62,453 nucleotides of DNA, from NCBI GenBank assembly GCA_001771505.1, contig MEUA01000033.1, positions 1 to 62,453 on the forward strand, given 5' to 3'. The position numbers and the translations under genes were made by a program. The first letter of the stretch is position 1; each line of letters starts with the position of its first letter. The stretch comes from a candidate division WOR-1 bacterium RIFOXYB2_FULL_36_35 (GTDB lineage: Bacteria > Margulisbacteria > WOR-1 > XYC2-FULL-46-14 > XYC2-FULL-37-10). Positions 18,104 to 26,294 of the stretch are shown one piece after another. The notes beneath the pieces were generated by a model. It made no database searches. It had not been told where the DNA came from and worked only from the letters and a program-made list of their open reading frames with translations.

Positions 18104-18135
18104 ATTATAAGAGAATTCTCTTGGGGGAATTTTAT

Positions 18136-18453
18136 ATGACACATTATATACAAGTATTAACAACTGTCAAGCATAGGAAAGAGGGAAGAAAAATAGGGAG
18201 AAAACTTGTTAATGACAAACTTGCTGCATGCGTTCAGATTTTAGGCCCGATTTCGAGTATATACGAATGGAAAAGTAAACTGGAAGAGACAAAAGAGTGG
18301 ATATGTGTAATCAAGACGAGGGGAGATCTGTATCAAAAAGTCGAAGCAGCTATAAAAGAGATGCATTCTTATGAGATGCCTGAGATTATAGCAATGCCGA
18401 TAACCTGCGGAAGCAAGGATTATTTTGATTGGGCAGATAAGTCAACCCTCTAA
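18136..18453 (+). CDS. cutA: divalent-cation tolerance protein CutA
   Basis: 105 residues, a trimeric small cytosolic protein linked to copper tolerance. Typical motifs are VLTTVKHRKEGRKIGRKLVNDKLAACVQI, read here in two halves, the SIYEWKSKLEETKEW segment and HSYEMPEIIAMPI. The ATG at 18136 is chosen over the TTG at 18121, and GGGGGAA lies about 7 nt upstream. A palindromic repeat lies just before it. It is a single gene that converges on fic. Confidence 0.94.
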   Translation: MTHYIQVLTTVKHRKEGRKIGRKLVNDKLAACVQILGPISSIYEWKSKLEETKEWICVIKTRGDLYQKVEAAIKEMHSYEMPEIIAMPITCGSKDYFDWADKSTL

Positions 18454-18476
18454 TTTGTGTGTCTAAAATTCAATCA

Positions 18477-19517
18477 TTAGGGTATTGGATGTTTGATTTT
18501 ATAATAAGTATTCTTTCCTTTGCCAAACTTTGCAATAAGCTCCATTTTTATGAGTTTGGCAAAATCTATATTGCGTGATGCTTTTGATCTTTTTGTTGCT
18601 TTAGAATATTCTTTATTTGTGATACTTCCGTTTTCTTCTATATAGTTTAATAGTTTTATTAAGTGTTCTGGCAGCTTTATATCAGGAGTTTTTATCGCTA
18701 TTTCCAACTCTTTGCCAACCCTTAAAAGCTCATCTATTATCCCGTCTGTAAAATATTCAAGCCATTCCGTAAAATCTATTTTGTCTTTTATGTCATAGTA
18801 ATTGCCAAAAACGCCTACTTTTTCAAAATATTTTGAAACATTTTTATTGTAATAATTTTCAAAGCTGAATAAATTAAAAGTGTTAAGCCCCATATCTGCG
18901 AGAAGGGCTTTTGTAGCAAGCCTCGATGTCCTGCCATTCCCATCTATAAATGGATGAATTATTACAAATTGCTTGTGAAATATGCCGGCAAGAATTAAAG
19001 GATCAATAAAGCCTCTGTTTTTTGATACAAATAAAATTAAACCATTTATAAGTTTTCTTACATCTTGCTGATCCGGAGGGAGATATATTGGCCGCTTGAG
19101 CCTTGGATCATTTACAAAAACAGGCTCAACCCTTAGCCTGCCGCATCTGTGTTTTTCAATTAAGCCGATAGTTATTTCTTTTTGGATGCTAAGGATGAGC
19201 TTTAAATTAAAAACCGCGTTTTTTCTTGTAAGCTCCTCATTTAGTTTTTCAAGGGCATTATTATAATTTAAAACTTCTTTTTCACTGTCTCTTATATTCT
19301 TGGGGACAGATTTTAATATTTTTTTAACTTCCGTCAAGGGGAGTGGATTTCCCTCAATACTTGTTGAGGAATAAGAGGATATTTCACGCGCGCTTCTTTC
19401 CATTTGAACCAAAACTAATTTTGAAGGCTTTTTAAGATTTGCAGTTGCCGTAAGGCAGGCAATCTTTTTTATGTTGGCCAGCAATTTTTGCGTAATACTA
19501 TATTTCGGCTTAAACAT
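18477..19517 (-). CDS. Fic family protein
   Basis: 346 residues. The N-terminal Fic_N-type segment has SSTSIEGNPL, the S/TxxxE(G/N) inhibitory helix that blocks ATP until released. The core motif is HPFIDGNGRTSR (HPFxDGNGRxxR, residues about 193-204) with the catalytic His, and a C-terminal winged helix (NKEYSKATKRSKASRNID) follows. Active Fic enzymes usually AMPylate target proteins, and the target here is unknown. The 32 nt between the rlmD stop and this ATG consist of an 11-bp repeat in three copies. Confidence 0.94.
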   Translation of the reverse strand: MFKPKYSITQKLLANIKKIACLTATANLKKPSKLVLVQMERSAREISSYSSTSIEGNPLPLTEVKKILKSVPKNIRDSEKEVLNYNNALEKLNEELTRKNAVFNLKLILSIQKEITIGLIEKHRCGRLRVEPVFVNDPRLKRPIYLPPDQQDVRKLINGLILFVSKNRGFIDPLILAGIFHKQFVIIHPFIDGNGRTSRLATKALLADMGLNTFNLFSFENYYNKNVSKYFEKVGVFGNYYDIKDKIDFTEWLEYFTDGIIDELLRVGKELEIAIKTPDIKLPEHLIKLLNYIEENGSITNKEYSKATKRSKASRNIDFAKLIKMELIAKFGKGKNTYYKIKHPIP

Positions 19518-19548
19518 TAGACGAATATTAGACGAATATTAGACGAAT
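19516..19548. repeat. tandem repeat, 3 x ATTAGACGAAT
   Basis: Three perfect copies of an 11-bp unit exactly fill the rlmD-fic gap. On the minus strand each unit contains TCTAAT, and the A and T of the fic ATG belong to the last unit. Confidence 0.95.
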
Positions 19549-19549
19549 G

Positions 19550-20806
19550 TCAAGGGGCTGAATTTCTCAGCAAAACCACATTCTCAATGTGCGGCGTATG
19601 GGGGAACATGTCGATCGGCTGAGTTTTTTCGATATGATATCCACCTTCTGAAAGCAGATTAATATCTTCTCTCTGAGTGTAAGGATTGCAGGAGACATAA
19701 ACTATCTCTTTTGGTTTTGCTTCGACAATCTTTTGTAGTACTTTTTTGTGAATGCCTGGCCTTGGAGGATCTAAAATTATCTTGTCGGATTTTAAATCGA
19801 GGCTTTTTATAATATCTTCAATCCTCCCTGCTATTGCAGAGAAATTCTCTATATCGTTTAGTTTTGCATTTTCCAAAGAGAGCTTTGCTGCCGCCTCATT
19901 TTCTTCTATTCCTGCAACCTCTTTTGCTTTATCGGCCAGAGAAAGACCGATGCTTCCTGTCCCTGAATATAGATCAAAAACTTTTTCATCTCCTTTTAAA
20001 TTTGCAAATTCTATTATTATTTGAATTAGCTTTTCCGCCTGTCTTGTGTTGGTTTGAAAGAATGATTGGACTGGAATTTTAAACTTTATTCCGTTTAATG
20101 ATTCCAAAAGATAGTCCTGTCCGATGCTTTTTTGTATTTCACCATAAGACCTGTCGGCAGGGGAGAGGTTGTGGCTCCATGTGATGCCTTGTATGATATC
20201 TTTTAATTCTTCCCACAATTCTTCAAGAGGAAATTCACCCTTATCAGAAGTTAAAATGTTAATGACGGTATTTTTTATATTTTTCCCTTCACGGATAACA
20301 ACGTGCCTCATTATTCCTTCGGGATAGCTTTTTAAATCTCTTGATTTTACAAATTTTCTCAAGCGGTTTACAATTTCATTGCTCTCTTCAGATAGAAGCC
20401 AGCATTTTTCTATGTCTAAAGTTTTGTTTTTATCATCTTTTAGTCCGATTAAAAAATCAGGACCGAATGCAAAGTCCATCCTGTTCCTGTAGAAAAATTC
20501 TTGGGGGGCGGGGATTATAGGTTCGCAAAAACCAAAAAGTCCTTTTATTTTGGCTTCTTTTATTTTAAGCTGTTCATCATATCTCATCTGTTGCCAAGCG
20601 CAACCCCCGCATTCTCCTGCATATTTACATGGGGCTTTATGGCGAAGAGGAGATTCCTTGACGACTTTTTCTATTCTGCCAAGCTTTTTTCTTTTGCTTA
20701 CAATATAGCCTTCTATCGTATCTCCGGGGTAAGCAAAACGGAAGATTATTCCTTCATGGCTTACTCCTCCCCCTTTTTTATCAATATCTATTATTTCAAA
20801 CTGCAT
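19550..20806 (-). CDS. rlmD: 23S rRNA (uracil-5-)-methyltransferase, RlmD/RlmCD type
   Basis: 418 residues. N-terminal TRAM domain (1-55), then a 4Fe-4S cluster site CKYAGECGGCAWQQM with a fourth Cys in IEKCWLL. The SAM-binding motif is FDLYSGTGSIGL, followed by DPPRPGIHKKV, and the catalytic Cys lies in YVSCNPYTQ. It methylates C5 of a uracil in 23S rRNA; whether U747, U1939 or both cannot be told. The ATG is 6 nt downstream of a minus-strand TATAAT shared with ybgC, so it is probably leaderless. Confidence 0.93.
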   Translation of the reverse strand: MQFEIIDIDKKGGGVSHEGIIFRFAYPGDTIEGYIVSKRKKLGRIEKVVKESPLRHKAPCKYAGECGGCAWQQMRYDEQLKIKEAKIKGLFGFCEPIIPAPQEFFYRNRMDFAFGPDFLIGLKDDKNKTLDIEKCWLLSEESNEIVNRLRKFVKSRDLKSYPEGIMRHVVIREGKNIKNTVINILTSDKGEFPLEELWEELKDIIQGITWSHNLSPADRSYGEIQKSIGQDYLLESLNGIKFKIPVQSFFQTNTRQAEKLIQIIIEFANLKGDEKVFDLYSGTGSIGLSLADKAKEVAGIEENEAAAKLSLENAKLNDIENFSAIAGRIEDIIKSLDLKSDKIILDPPRPGIHKKVLQKIVEAKPKEIVYVSCNPYTQREDINLLSEGGYHIEKTQPIDMFPHTPHIENVVLLRNSAP

Positions 20807-20812
20807 AATTTC

Positions 20813-20822
20813 ATTATATAAT
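20813..20822. promoter_or_regulatory. overlapping divergent -10 boxes of rlmD and ybgC
   Basis: The palindrome ATTATATAAT gives TATAAT on the plus strand at 20817-20822 (7 nt before the ybgC ATG) and TATAAT on the minus strand at 20813-20818 (6 nt before the rlmD ATG). Neither gene has a Shine-Dalgarno. Confidence 0.7.
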
Positions 20823-20829
20823 GTAGAGC

Positions 20830-21237
20830 ATGAAACACCAAATGACTGTAAGAATTGTTTATAAAGATACAGACGCGGGTGGGGTTGTCTATTACGCTAA
20901 TTATTTGGGATTTTTTGAACAGGGGAGGACAGAGTATATTCGCAACCTCGGGTTTTCCCTTAAGGAATATGAGCAGAGAGGAACCTTGTTTGCAGTCGAG
21001 CATGTGGATTGCAATTATAATTCGCCGGCTTTTTATGATGACGAAATTGTAATTGAAACGGAAGTTGAAAAGACAACTGGAGCAAGAATTGTATTTTTGC
21101 AGAAATGTTTTAGGGGAAATCAGCTACTTGTTACCGCGAGGACTACTTTATTTGCGATGGACGTAAAAAATCTAAGGCCAATGAGAATTCCACAGGAGTT
21201 TTTGGATAAGATTGATGGCGTTTACGGTAAGGGATGA
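20830..21237 (+). CDS. ybgC: YbgC-type acyl-CoA thioesterase (hot-dog fold)
   Basis: 135 residues. The family signature is YKDTDAGGVVYYANYLGFFEQGRTEYI, read here in two halves, with the catalytic Asp in DTDAGG. It is a hot-dog thioesterase that hydrolyses short acyl-CoA and, in proteobacteria, sits beside tolQRA. The tol genes are not here. It is divergent from rlmD with an intergenic gap of 23 nt. Confidence 0.93.
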   Translation: MKHQMTVRIVYKDTDAGGVVYYANYLGFFEQGRTEYIRNLGFSLKEYEQRGTLFAVEHVDCNYNSPAFYDDEIVIETEVEKTTGARIVFLQKCFRGNQLLVTARTTLFAMDVKNLRPMRIPQEFLDKIDGVYGKG

Positions 21238-21351
21238 ACCCTATATTTTACAGATGTTTTCCATTGTTTTATTTTTTGTGTAAATTTGAGATAGGGCCTT
21301 CAGGAGAATTTCGTGATGTAGATTTTTAAGAAAATTCGAAACTAATCCCTC

Positions 21352-22377
21352 CTACACATTGAATCTAAAACTCAAAATATCCCCGTCTTCGACTAAATAA
21401 TCTCTCCCTTTAAGATGAAATTTGCCGAGCTCTTTTAGCTTTGTTTCAGAGCCTGCTTCTGTAAGATCGTTGTATTTAAACATTTCGGCTTTTACGAACC
21501 CCTTTTGAATATCTGTATGAATAGCGGCCCCTGCCTCCGGCGCCAAAGCCCCGCGCCTTACCGTCCATGCCCGCACTTCATCTTCTCCTACAGTGAAGTA
21601 AGAAATAAGTCCAAGTCCTTCATATGTTAACCTATTCATTTTGTTTACAGCTGGCTCATCAATCCCAAGCTCTTTCATAAATTCCTGTTGATCGCTTTCA
21701 GGAAGATCGGCAATTTCTTTTTCGATTACGACACTTAATGGAATTGCGGGGATATTAAAAGATGATGTTATTTCTTTGCAAAGAGCATCATCTTTGATTT
21801 TATCTTCGGAAACATTTAGCGCTATAAAAATCGGTTTTAAGGTATAAAACTGATAAGTTTTTAAAAGTTTCATTTCTTCTTCTGACCAGTTAAGGGTTTT
21901 TATATGTTTTTCCTCATCAAGAAGCTTTTTGCATTTGTCCATAAGCTCTTTTTCTTTTTCTCTAGTTGTTGCGAATTTAGTTGACTTATCTTTTGCCATA
22001 GTCTCAATCCTTTTTTCCGCTAGAACAAGATCGGCAATTAAAAGATCTGCCAAAAAGTTTGGAATCTCGTTTTTTGCCGATACCTCTTTTACGACAAAGC
22101 ATATCTCGTCGGCATTTTTCAGATTGTCCATTATAAGTTTTTTTGTGGGACCTTCCATGTCAAGGTTGGGGAGTAGCAGGTATTCAATTTTTACATAAGT
22201 TGTCTTTTTGGGGTTGTACATTTGAACAAGTTTGGTAATTCTCGGATCTTTAACATTACATGCTCCAATATGGGGCTCAAGCGGTTTTTCAGTGATTTGA
22301 GGGAGGCTGATTCCCGTTATTAAACTAAAAAGCTCTTCTTTTCCTGACTGCGAATTTCCGATTATTGCGGTTTTCAT
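21352..22377 (-). CDS. divergent YchF-like (Obg-family) GTPase
   Basis: 341 residues. The C-terminal YchF/DUF933 TGS-like domain is clear (YEGLGLISYFTVGEDEVRAW, HTDIQKGFVKAEMFKY, GRDYLVEDGDILSFRFN). The N-terminal G domain is degenerate. The P-loop reads GNSQSGKEE, with Glu in place of the Ser/Thr that binds Mg2+, and the usual YchF segment after it is shortened. LNVSE matches the YchF NxxE base-recognition motif. A coiled insert follows (about 110-185). It may bind nucleotide weakly or not at all and should not be equated with canonical YchF. Confidence 0.85.
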   Translation of the reverse strand: MKTAIIGNSQSGKEELFSLITGISLPQITEKPLEPHIGACNVKDPRITKLVQMYNPKKTTYVKIEYLLLPNLDMEGPTKKLIMDNLKNADEICFVVKEVSAKNEIPNFLADLLIADLVLAEKRIETMAKDKSTKFATTREKEKELMDKCKKLLDEEKHIKTLNWSEEEMKLLKTYQFYTLKPIFIALNVSEDKIKDDALCKEITSSFNIPAIPLSVVIEKEIADLPESDQQEFMKELGIDEPAVNKMNRLTYEGLGLISYFTVGEDEVRAWTVRRGALAPEAGAAIHTDIQKGFVKAEMFKYNDLTEAGSETKLKELGKFHLKGRDYLVEDGDILSFRFNV

Positions 22378-22459
22378 TTGTTAAATTACTTTTTTTCTAT
22401 GTTTTCCATCTTTCTAATTCTACCATAAAATAAGTTGTAATAGATGATTTTTTTGATCG

Positions 22460-22589
22460 GATAGTGTCAAGAATGTTGTGTAAATTCTATTTATGTCATT
22501 CCTGCGGAAGCAGGAATCTATGTTTTACTAGAGAAATGGATTCTGACTTTCGTCAGAATGACAATTTACACAACTATTTATACACCATC
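22460..22589. mobile_element. IS256-like MITE, 130 bp, with 8-bp target duplication
   Basis: The ends GATAGTGTCAAGAATGTTGT and (reverse complement) GATGGTGTATAAATAGTTGT continue to match through GTAAATT, an inverted repeat of about 27 bp resembling IS256-family ends. TTTGATCG flanks both sides perfectly (22452-22459 and 22590-22597). The interior holds two hairpins (CATTCCTGCGGAAGCAGGAATC and ATTCTGAC...GTCAGAAT, spoken as arms). No coding capacity. Confidence 0.85.
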
Positions 22590-22665
22590 TTTGATCGGTT
22601 TTTGGCGGCGTTGAGGTGAGACAAAGAAACTTTCTTGGTGGGGGTGAATAATCCGAGTGTAGGAA

Positions 22666-23535
22666 CTAATCTATCGGATGAAATTTTAATGTTACCGCGC
22701 CTTCCATTTTACTGTTGAATTCGTCAAACAGGAGTTCAATTAGTTCTCGAGTAGTTTTTTTAGGTATTAAGCAGGCGAATTCGGAACTTATAAAGCTTGC
22801 GGTTGTAACTGTGATTTTTTGTGAAAGCGCTTTCGTGAATTGTAATCCTTCTTCTGTTGTAACTTCTGTGGCGCCGAAAGAAGAGACGATTTTAAAATTT
22901 GTTTTAATGTTAGGAGAAGTCTCTTCTGTTTTTAATTTTGTTAGAGTTTCAATGTCATCTGGAGATGGAAACGCAAGATGATATCTTCCAAAAAAGAGGA
23001 AAAAGCTTGAGAGCATTTTTTCTTTTATTAATAAGTCAAACATAGCATTTGCAATTTGTTGGGGGGTTGTTGGTTTTGGGGTATAAACTCCACTTACAAT
23101 AATGGGTTGTTTTTTCAGCATCCTTACGGCCAAGCTAGTTGCATCACTAAAGAGTGTAGATGAGGGATGTATATGATAGAAGGTTATTTCTAAAGTTTCC
23201 AGTCGTTGGGCAGGAATAAGATAGACAGTTGCATTTTTATTCCCCTTTTTTGCTGATACATGATACCAGTTGCCTCTATGGTCAAAAAACCATCCTGCCT
23301 CTTTGTTGGGCAGTAATAGCGGTGATTTGCATAACAAGTGTAAATCACTTTCCCCTTCTTTCTGGGAACGATTTAAGACATATGGTGTGTTTGCCACAAA
23401 TAATCTTTGAGCTGAAGTAGCTCTAAACAAAAAATCCCCAGGAGTTGAATTTCTGTTTCCTGGAACATCAGGAAAAGATCTTTTCACAAACTTGTGGAGT
23501 TCTTCATAAGATTTTTTACCTAATATTATTTGCAT
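22666..23535 (-). CDS. hypothetical protein with HxHP and SPDD motifs
   Basis: 289 residues, not recognised. No signal peptide or membrane segment. It contains EITFYHIHPSSTL at about residue 133 and, some 70 residues later, FPSPDDIETL followed by KIVSSFGATEV. HxHP and SxxD are the metal-binding elements of JAMM/MPN proteases, but in that family they lie about 10 residues apart. An insert or an unrelated fold are both possible. A Trp/His-rich stretch (GWFFDHRGNWYHVS) precedes. It is a single gene between a MITE and mutL. Confidence 0.8.
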   Translation of the reverse strand: MQIILGKKSYEELHKFVKRSFPDVPGNRNSTPGDFLFRATSAQRLFVANTPYVLNRSQKEGESDLHLLCKSPLLLPNKEAGWFFDHRGNWYHVSAKKGNKNATVYLIPAQRLETLEITFYHIHPSSTLFSDATSLAVRMLKKQPIIVSGVYTPKPTTPQQIANAMFDLLIKEKMLSSFFLFFGRYHLAFPSPDDIETLTKLKTEETSPNIKTNFKIVSSFGATEVTTEEGLQFTKALSQKITVTTASFISSEFACLIPKKTTRELIELLFDEFNSKMEGAVTLKFHPID

Positions 23536-23655
23536 GATATTTTAACCATATCTCCTTGGATTCTATGACATCCCGATCGGATCGGGACAAATAACAATAC
23601 AGGGAAATCAACATTGATTACCATATAGTTTTTTATCGTTAAAAATCCTTTTGAA

Positions 23656-23683
23656 TTGCAAGTTTTTTTATAATTGCTAGAAT
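23656..23683 (+). promoter_or_regulatory. promoter of mutL (leaderless)
   Basis: TTGCAA (23656-23661), 16 nt, TAGAAT (23678-23683). The ATG follows 6 nt later with no ribosome-binding site. Confidence 0.65.
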
Positions 23684-23689
23684 TGTCAT

Positions 23690-25351
23690 ATGAACAACAA
23701 GATACAGATTCTTTCCTCAGATTTGATAAACAAGATTGCTGCTGGCGAAGTAATTGAACGCCCCTCATCTGTCGTAAAAGAGCTTATTGAAAACTCAATA
23801 GATGCGGGAGCAACAAAAATTGAAATAGAAATTCAGGAATTTGGCAAAAAACTCATTAGAGTAACAGATAATGGAGCAGGGATGACAGAGAAGGAGATTG
23901 AACTTGCTCTACAAAGGCATTCTACAAGTAAGATCTCATCATCAGATGATCTTTTTAATATCAAAACCTTGGGCTTCCGAGGAGAGGCTCTCCCTTCCAT
24001 TGACAGTGTTTCTCATTTTGCGATTGAACAAAATCCAAACGGCAAGGGATTAACTGCGATTGTAAAGGATCTTTTTTATAATACTCCTGTAAGGCTTAAA
24101 TTTTTAAAAAGTAAATATACGGAAATGAACCATATTCAAACTGTGGTCTCCAATTTTATTTTGGGGAATCCGTCTGTTTCTTTTAAGTTGATCTCGGATG
24201 GAAAGGAACTCCTTTCATCTATTGGAAATGGAAAGCTTCTTGACGCTATTTATACGGTTTTCGGTCTTTCTATTGCCCAAGAGTTGTTGGCTGTTTACCT
24301 TTCCCATGCCGAAAGCTTTGGGGTAAATGGCTATGTTTCAAAGCCGACAATAAGCCGTTTAGACAGGAATTTTGAGGTTTTTTTTGTAAATGGAAGAATA
24401 GTGAAGAATTTTACAATTTCAAAAGCGTTAGAAAATGCTTACAGCAACTTGATCCCTGGGAATCGTTATCCCATTGCTGTTTTATTTATGACTCTCCCTC
24501 TAAATGAAGTTGATGTAAATGTCCACCCGACAAAAAGAGAGGTTAAATTTTTAAAGACAAAAGAAGTTTCTGATAAGGTCAATTTAGCAGTTCAAAAAGC
24601 TTTGTCTTGTTATCCTGTGACGACTACAGACCACAGACTACAAACCACAGGATATGGATTACAGGCCACAGACTACGGACTACAGACTTTACAGGGAGAT
24701 GGGTGGCGACCAAAGATTGCGGACATGTTGTTTGACGTGCAAAGTGGAAATCCCGAGTTTGTGGTATCAGATATCCAGATGTTGATCCCTTTATATCAAC
24801 ATCTTAATACTTATCTGATTTGTACTGACGGAGAAGAGCTTGTGATCCTTGACCAGCATGCTGCTCATGAGAGGATACTTTTTGATAATCTGAATAAAAT
24901 TCATGAAGGGGAGACAGTTGTTTCTCAAGATTTGTTAATTCCGGAAACCTATGAATTTAATGCCTTGGATGCTTCTGTCTTCGAGGAAAATCTTGGGATA
25001 TTAAAACAATTGGGATTTCAAATAGAATGTTTTGGAAAAAATACTTATATTATTCGGTCAATCCCTGCTGTTTTGAGCAATATAAACTCCAAAGAACTTT
25101 TTACGGACTTAATTTCAGAATTTAAGACCGGCGAGCATAAAACTCAACCTGAAAAACAACGTGATCGCTTAAACAAAATAATGGCTTGCCGAGGAGCCAT
25201 TAAGGCCGGGGATAAATTAAACCAAGAGGAGATAAACAGACTGATAAAAGATCTTTATAAAACAGAAAATCCTCTTACCTGTCCCCATGGCAGACCTACG
25301 ATAGTTAGGATCACAAAAGATGATTTAGAGAAAATGTTTGGGAGAAAGTAA
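23690..25351 (+). CDS. mutL: DNA mismatch repair endonuclease MutL
   Basis: 553 residues. GHKL ATPase domain: AAGEVIERPSSVVKELIENS, read as two motifs, then DNGAGM, TLGFRGEAL and VDVNVHPTKREV. The C-terminal domain has DQHAAHERILFD, ACRGAIKAGD and CPHGRPT, the metal-binding set of the nicking type of MutL, found in bacteria without MutH. The linker (about 305-330) is a near-repeat HRLQTTGYGLQATDYGLQT encoded by reiterated acagactac-type DNA, probably a repeat inserted in a tolerant region. mutS is not in the window. Single gene. Confidence 0.97.
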   Translation: MNNKIQILSSDLINKIAAGEVIERPSSVVKELIENSIDAGATKIEIEIQEFGKKLIRVTDNGAGMTEKEIELALQRHSTSKISSSDDLFNIKTLGFRGEALPSIDSVSHFAIEQNPNGKGLTAIVKDLFYNTPVRLKFLKSKYTEMNHIQTVVSNFILGNPSVSFKLISDGKELLSSIGNGKLLDAIYTVFGLSIAQELLAVYLSHAESFGVNGYVSKPTISRLDRNFEVFFVNGRIVKNFTISKALENAYSNLIPGNRYPIAVLFMTLPLNEVDVNVHPTKREVKFLKTKEVSDKVNLAVQKALSCYPVTTTDHRLQTTGYGLQATDYGLQTLQGDGWRPKIADMLFDVQSGNPEFVVSDIQMLIPLYQHLNTYLICTDGEELVILDQHAAHERILFDNLNKIHEGETVVSQDLLIPETYEFNALDASVFEENLGILKQLGFQIECFGKNTYIIRSIPAVLSNINSKELFTDLISEFKTGEHKTQPEKQRDRLNKIMACRGAIKAGDKLNQEEINRLIKDLYKTENPLTCPHGRPTIVRITKDDLEKMFGRK

Positions 25352-25384
25352 TTGTTCTTTTATGCTATAATTTTTCAATATACT

Positions 25385-25490
25385 GTTAACCCCGATTATT
25401 CACCCCGATTAGGAAATCGGGGTTTATACTTGGGAAAATTTTCAACACTCTGCTAGAATTCTGTTCGTCTATGAATAATCGGGGTTAAAC
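25385..25490. repeat. composite palindromic element
   Basis: AACCCCGATTATTCACCCCGATT at the left (given as overlapping halves) and GAATAATCGGGGTTAAAC at the right flank an interior (about 25428-25471, including TCAACACTCTGCTAGAATTC) that recurs inverted at 38126-38256. Confidence 0.8.
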
Positions 25491-25554
25491 GAGATTATGA
25501 AAAGAATCTAAAGCTTCATTTGATAATCTAGTGATACCAACACAATTTTCTGCT

Positions 25555-25560
25555 AAAATA
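25555..25560 (+). promoter_or_regulatory. -10 box of the MNT/HEPN operon (leaderless)
   Basis: TAAAAT 5 nt before the ATG of the nucleotidyltransferase gene, with no Shine-Dalgarno. The -35 is not clear. Confidence 0.5.
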
Positions 25561-25565
25561 AACAT

Positions 25566-25940
25566 ATGGTTAACCCAGCTTCAGAAAAAATCTTGTCGGA
25601 TGTTAAAGTGATTGTTTTGCGCGTTATTTTAAACTACCTGCCACAAAAAAATGTTTTTATCTTTCTTTTTGGCTCTCAAGTAAGCAAAGAGGAATTTAGC
25701 GCGTCAGACATAGATGTTGGACTACTTTGTGATGATAAGGTTGACAATAGTATTCTTGTTAAAATAAAAGATGAAATAGCGGAAAAGGTTAGGACTCTTA
25801 GACATATTGATCTAATTGACTTTAATACAGTTAATGATAAGCTCTTTTTAGAAAGTGCTTTGAGGAGGATAATAATATGGCACGAAACACCGAAATCGAA
25901 AATATATTTGGACAATTTGAAAAAGCGTTTGGGCGTCTGA
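25566..25940 (+). CDS. MNT-type minimal nucleotidyltransferase
   Basis: 124 residues. The nucleotidyltransferase core is FLFGSQVSKEEFSASDIDVG: GS, then the paired aspartates D-I-D, with a third acidic position in HIDLIDF. Minimal nucleotidyltransferases of this size pair with HEPN proteins as toxin-antitoxin modules, where the MNT protein AMPylates the HEPN partner and silences it. The HEPN gene starts 64 bp before this stop and carries its own GGAGG inside this frame. Confidence 0.92.
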   Translation: MVNPASEKILSDVKVIVLRVILNYLPQKNVFIFLFGSQVSKEEFSASDIDVGLLCDDKVDNSILVKIKDEIAEKVRTLRHIDLIDFNTVNDKLFLESALRRIIIWHETPKSKIYLDNLKKRLGV

Positions 25941-26284
25941 CGGAACTTACGCAAACAGCTGAAAAGTCGGAAGTTAAACGTGACGCTACCATAAAAAGAT
26001 TTGAATTTACTTATGAACTTTTATGGAAGATGTTTAAAAGAATCGCGACTGTTGAAAAACTCGAAGCTTTTAGCCCTAAAAGTTCTTTTCAAGCGGCTTT
26101 TCAACTTGGATTAATCGAGAACGAGCAGTTGTTTTTGGATATTATTGACGCTCGCAATAAAACTTCTCATGTGTATTCAGAGCTGAATGCTAATGAGATA
26201 TATGATTTTATTCAAGATCATGCGGTTAATGCCTTCAAACAAGTAGCAGCTAAGATTAAAGAAAAATATATCATTGAAATTTGA
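25877..26284 (+). CDS. HEPN-domain protein (HI0074/nucleotidyltransferase substrate-binding type)
   Basis: 135 residues, all-helical. It contains KRFEFTYELLWKMFKR and the HEPN active-site motif RNKTSH (Rx4H) in DARNKTSHVYSE. HEPN proteins with this motif are RNases in many toxin-antitoxin pairs. A GGAGG lies 10 nt before the ATG. The long overlap with the MNT gene implies coupled expression. The next gene, an MFS transporter, starts 10 nt downstream. Confidence 0.92.
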   Translation: MARNTEIENIFGQFEKAFGRLTELTQTAEKSEVKRDATIKRFEFTYELLWKMFKRIATVEKLEAFSPKSSFQAAFQLGLIENEQLFLDIIDARNKTSHVYSELNANEIYDFIQDHAVNAFKQVAAKIKEKYIIEI

Positions 26285-26294
26285 CGCTTTTCTT

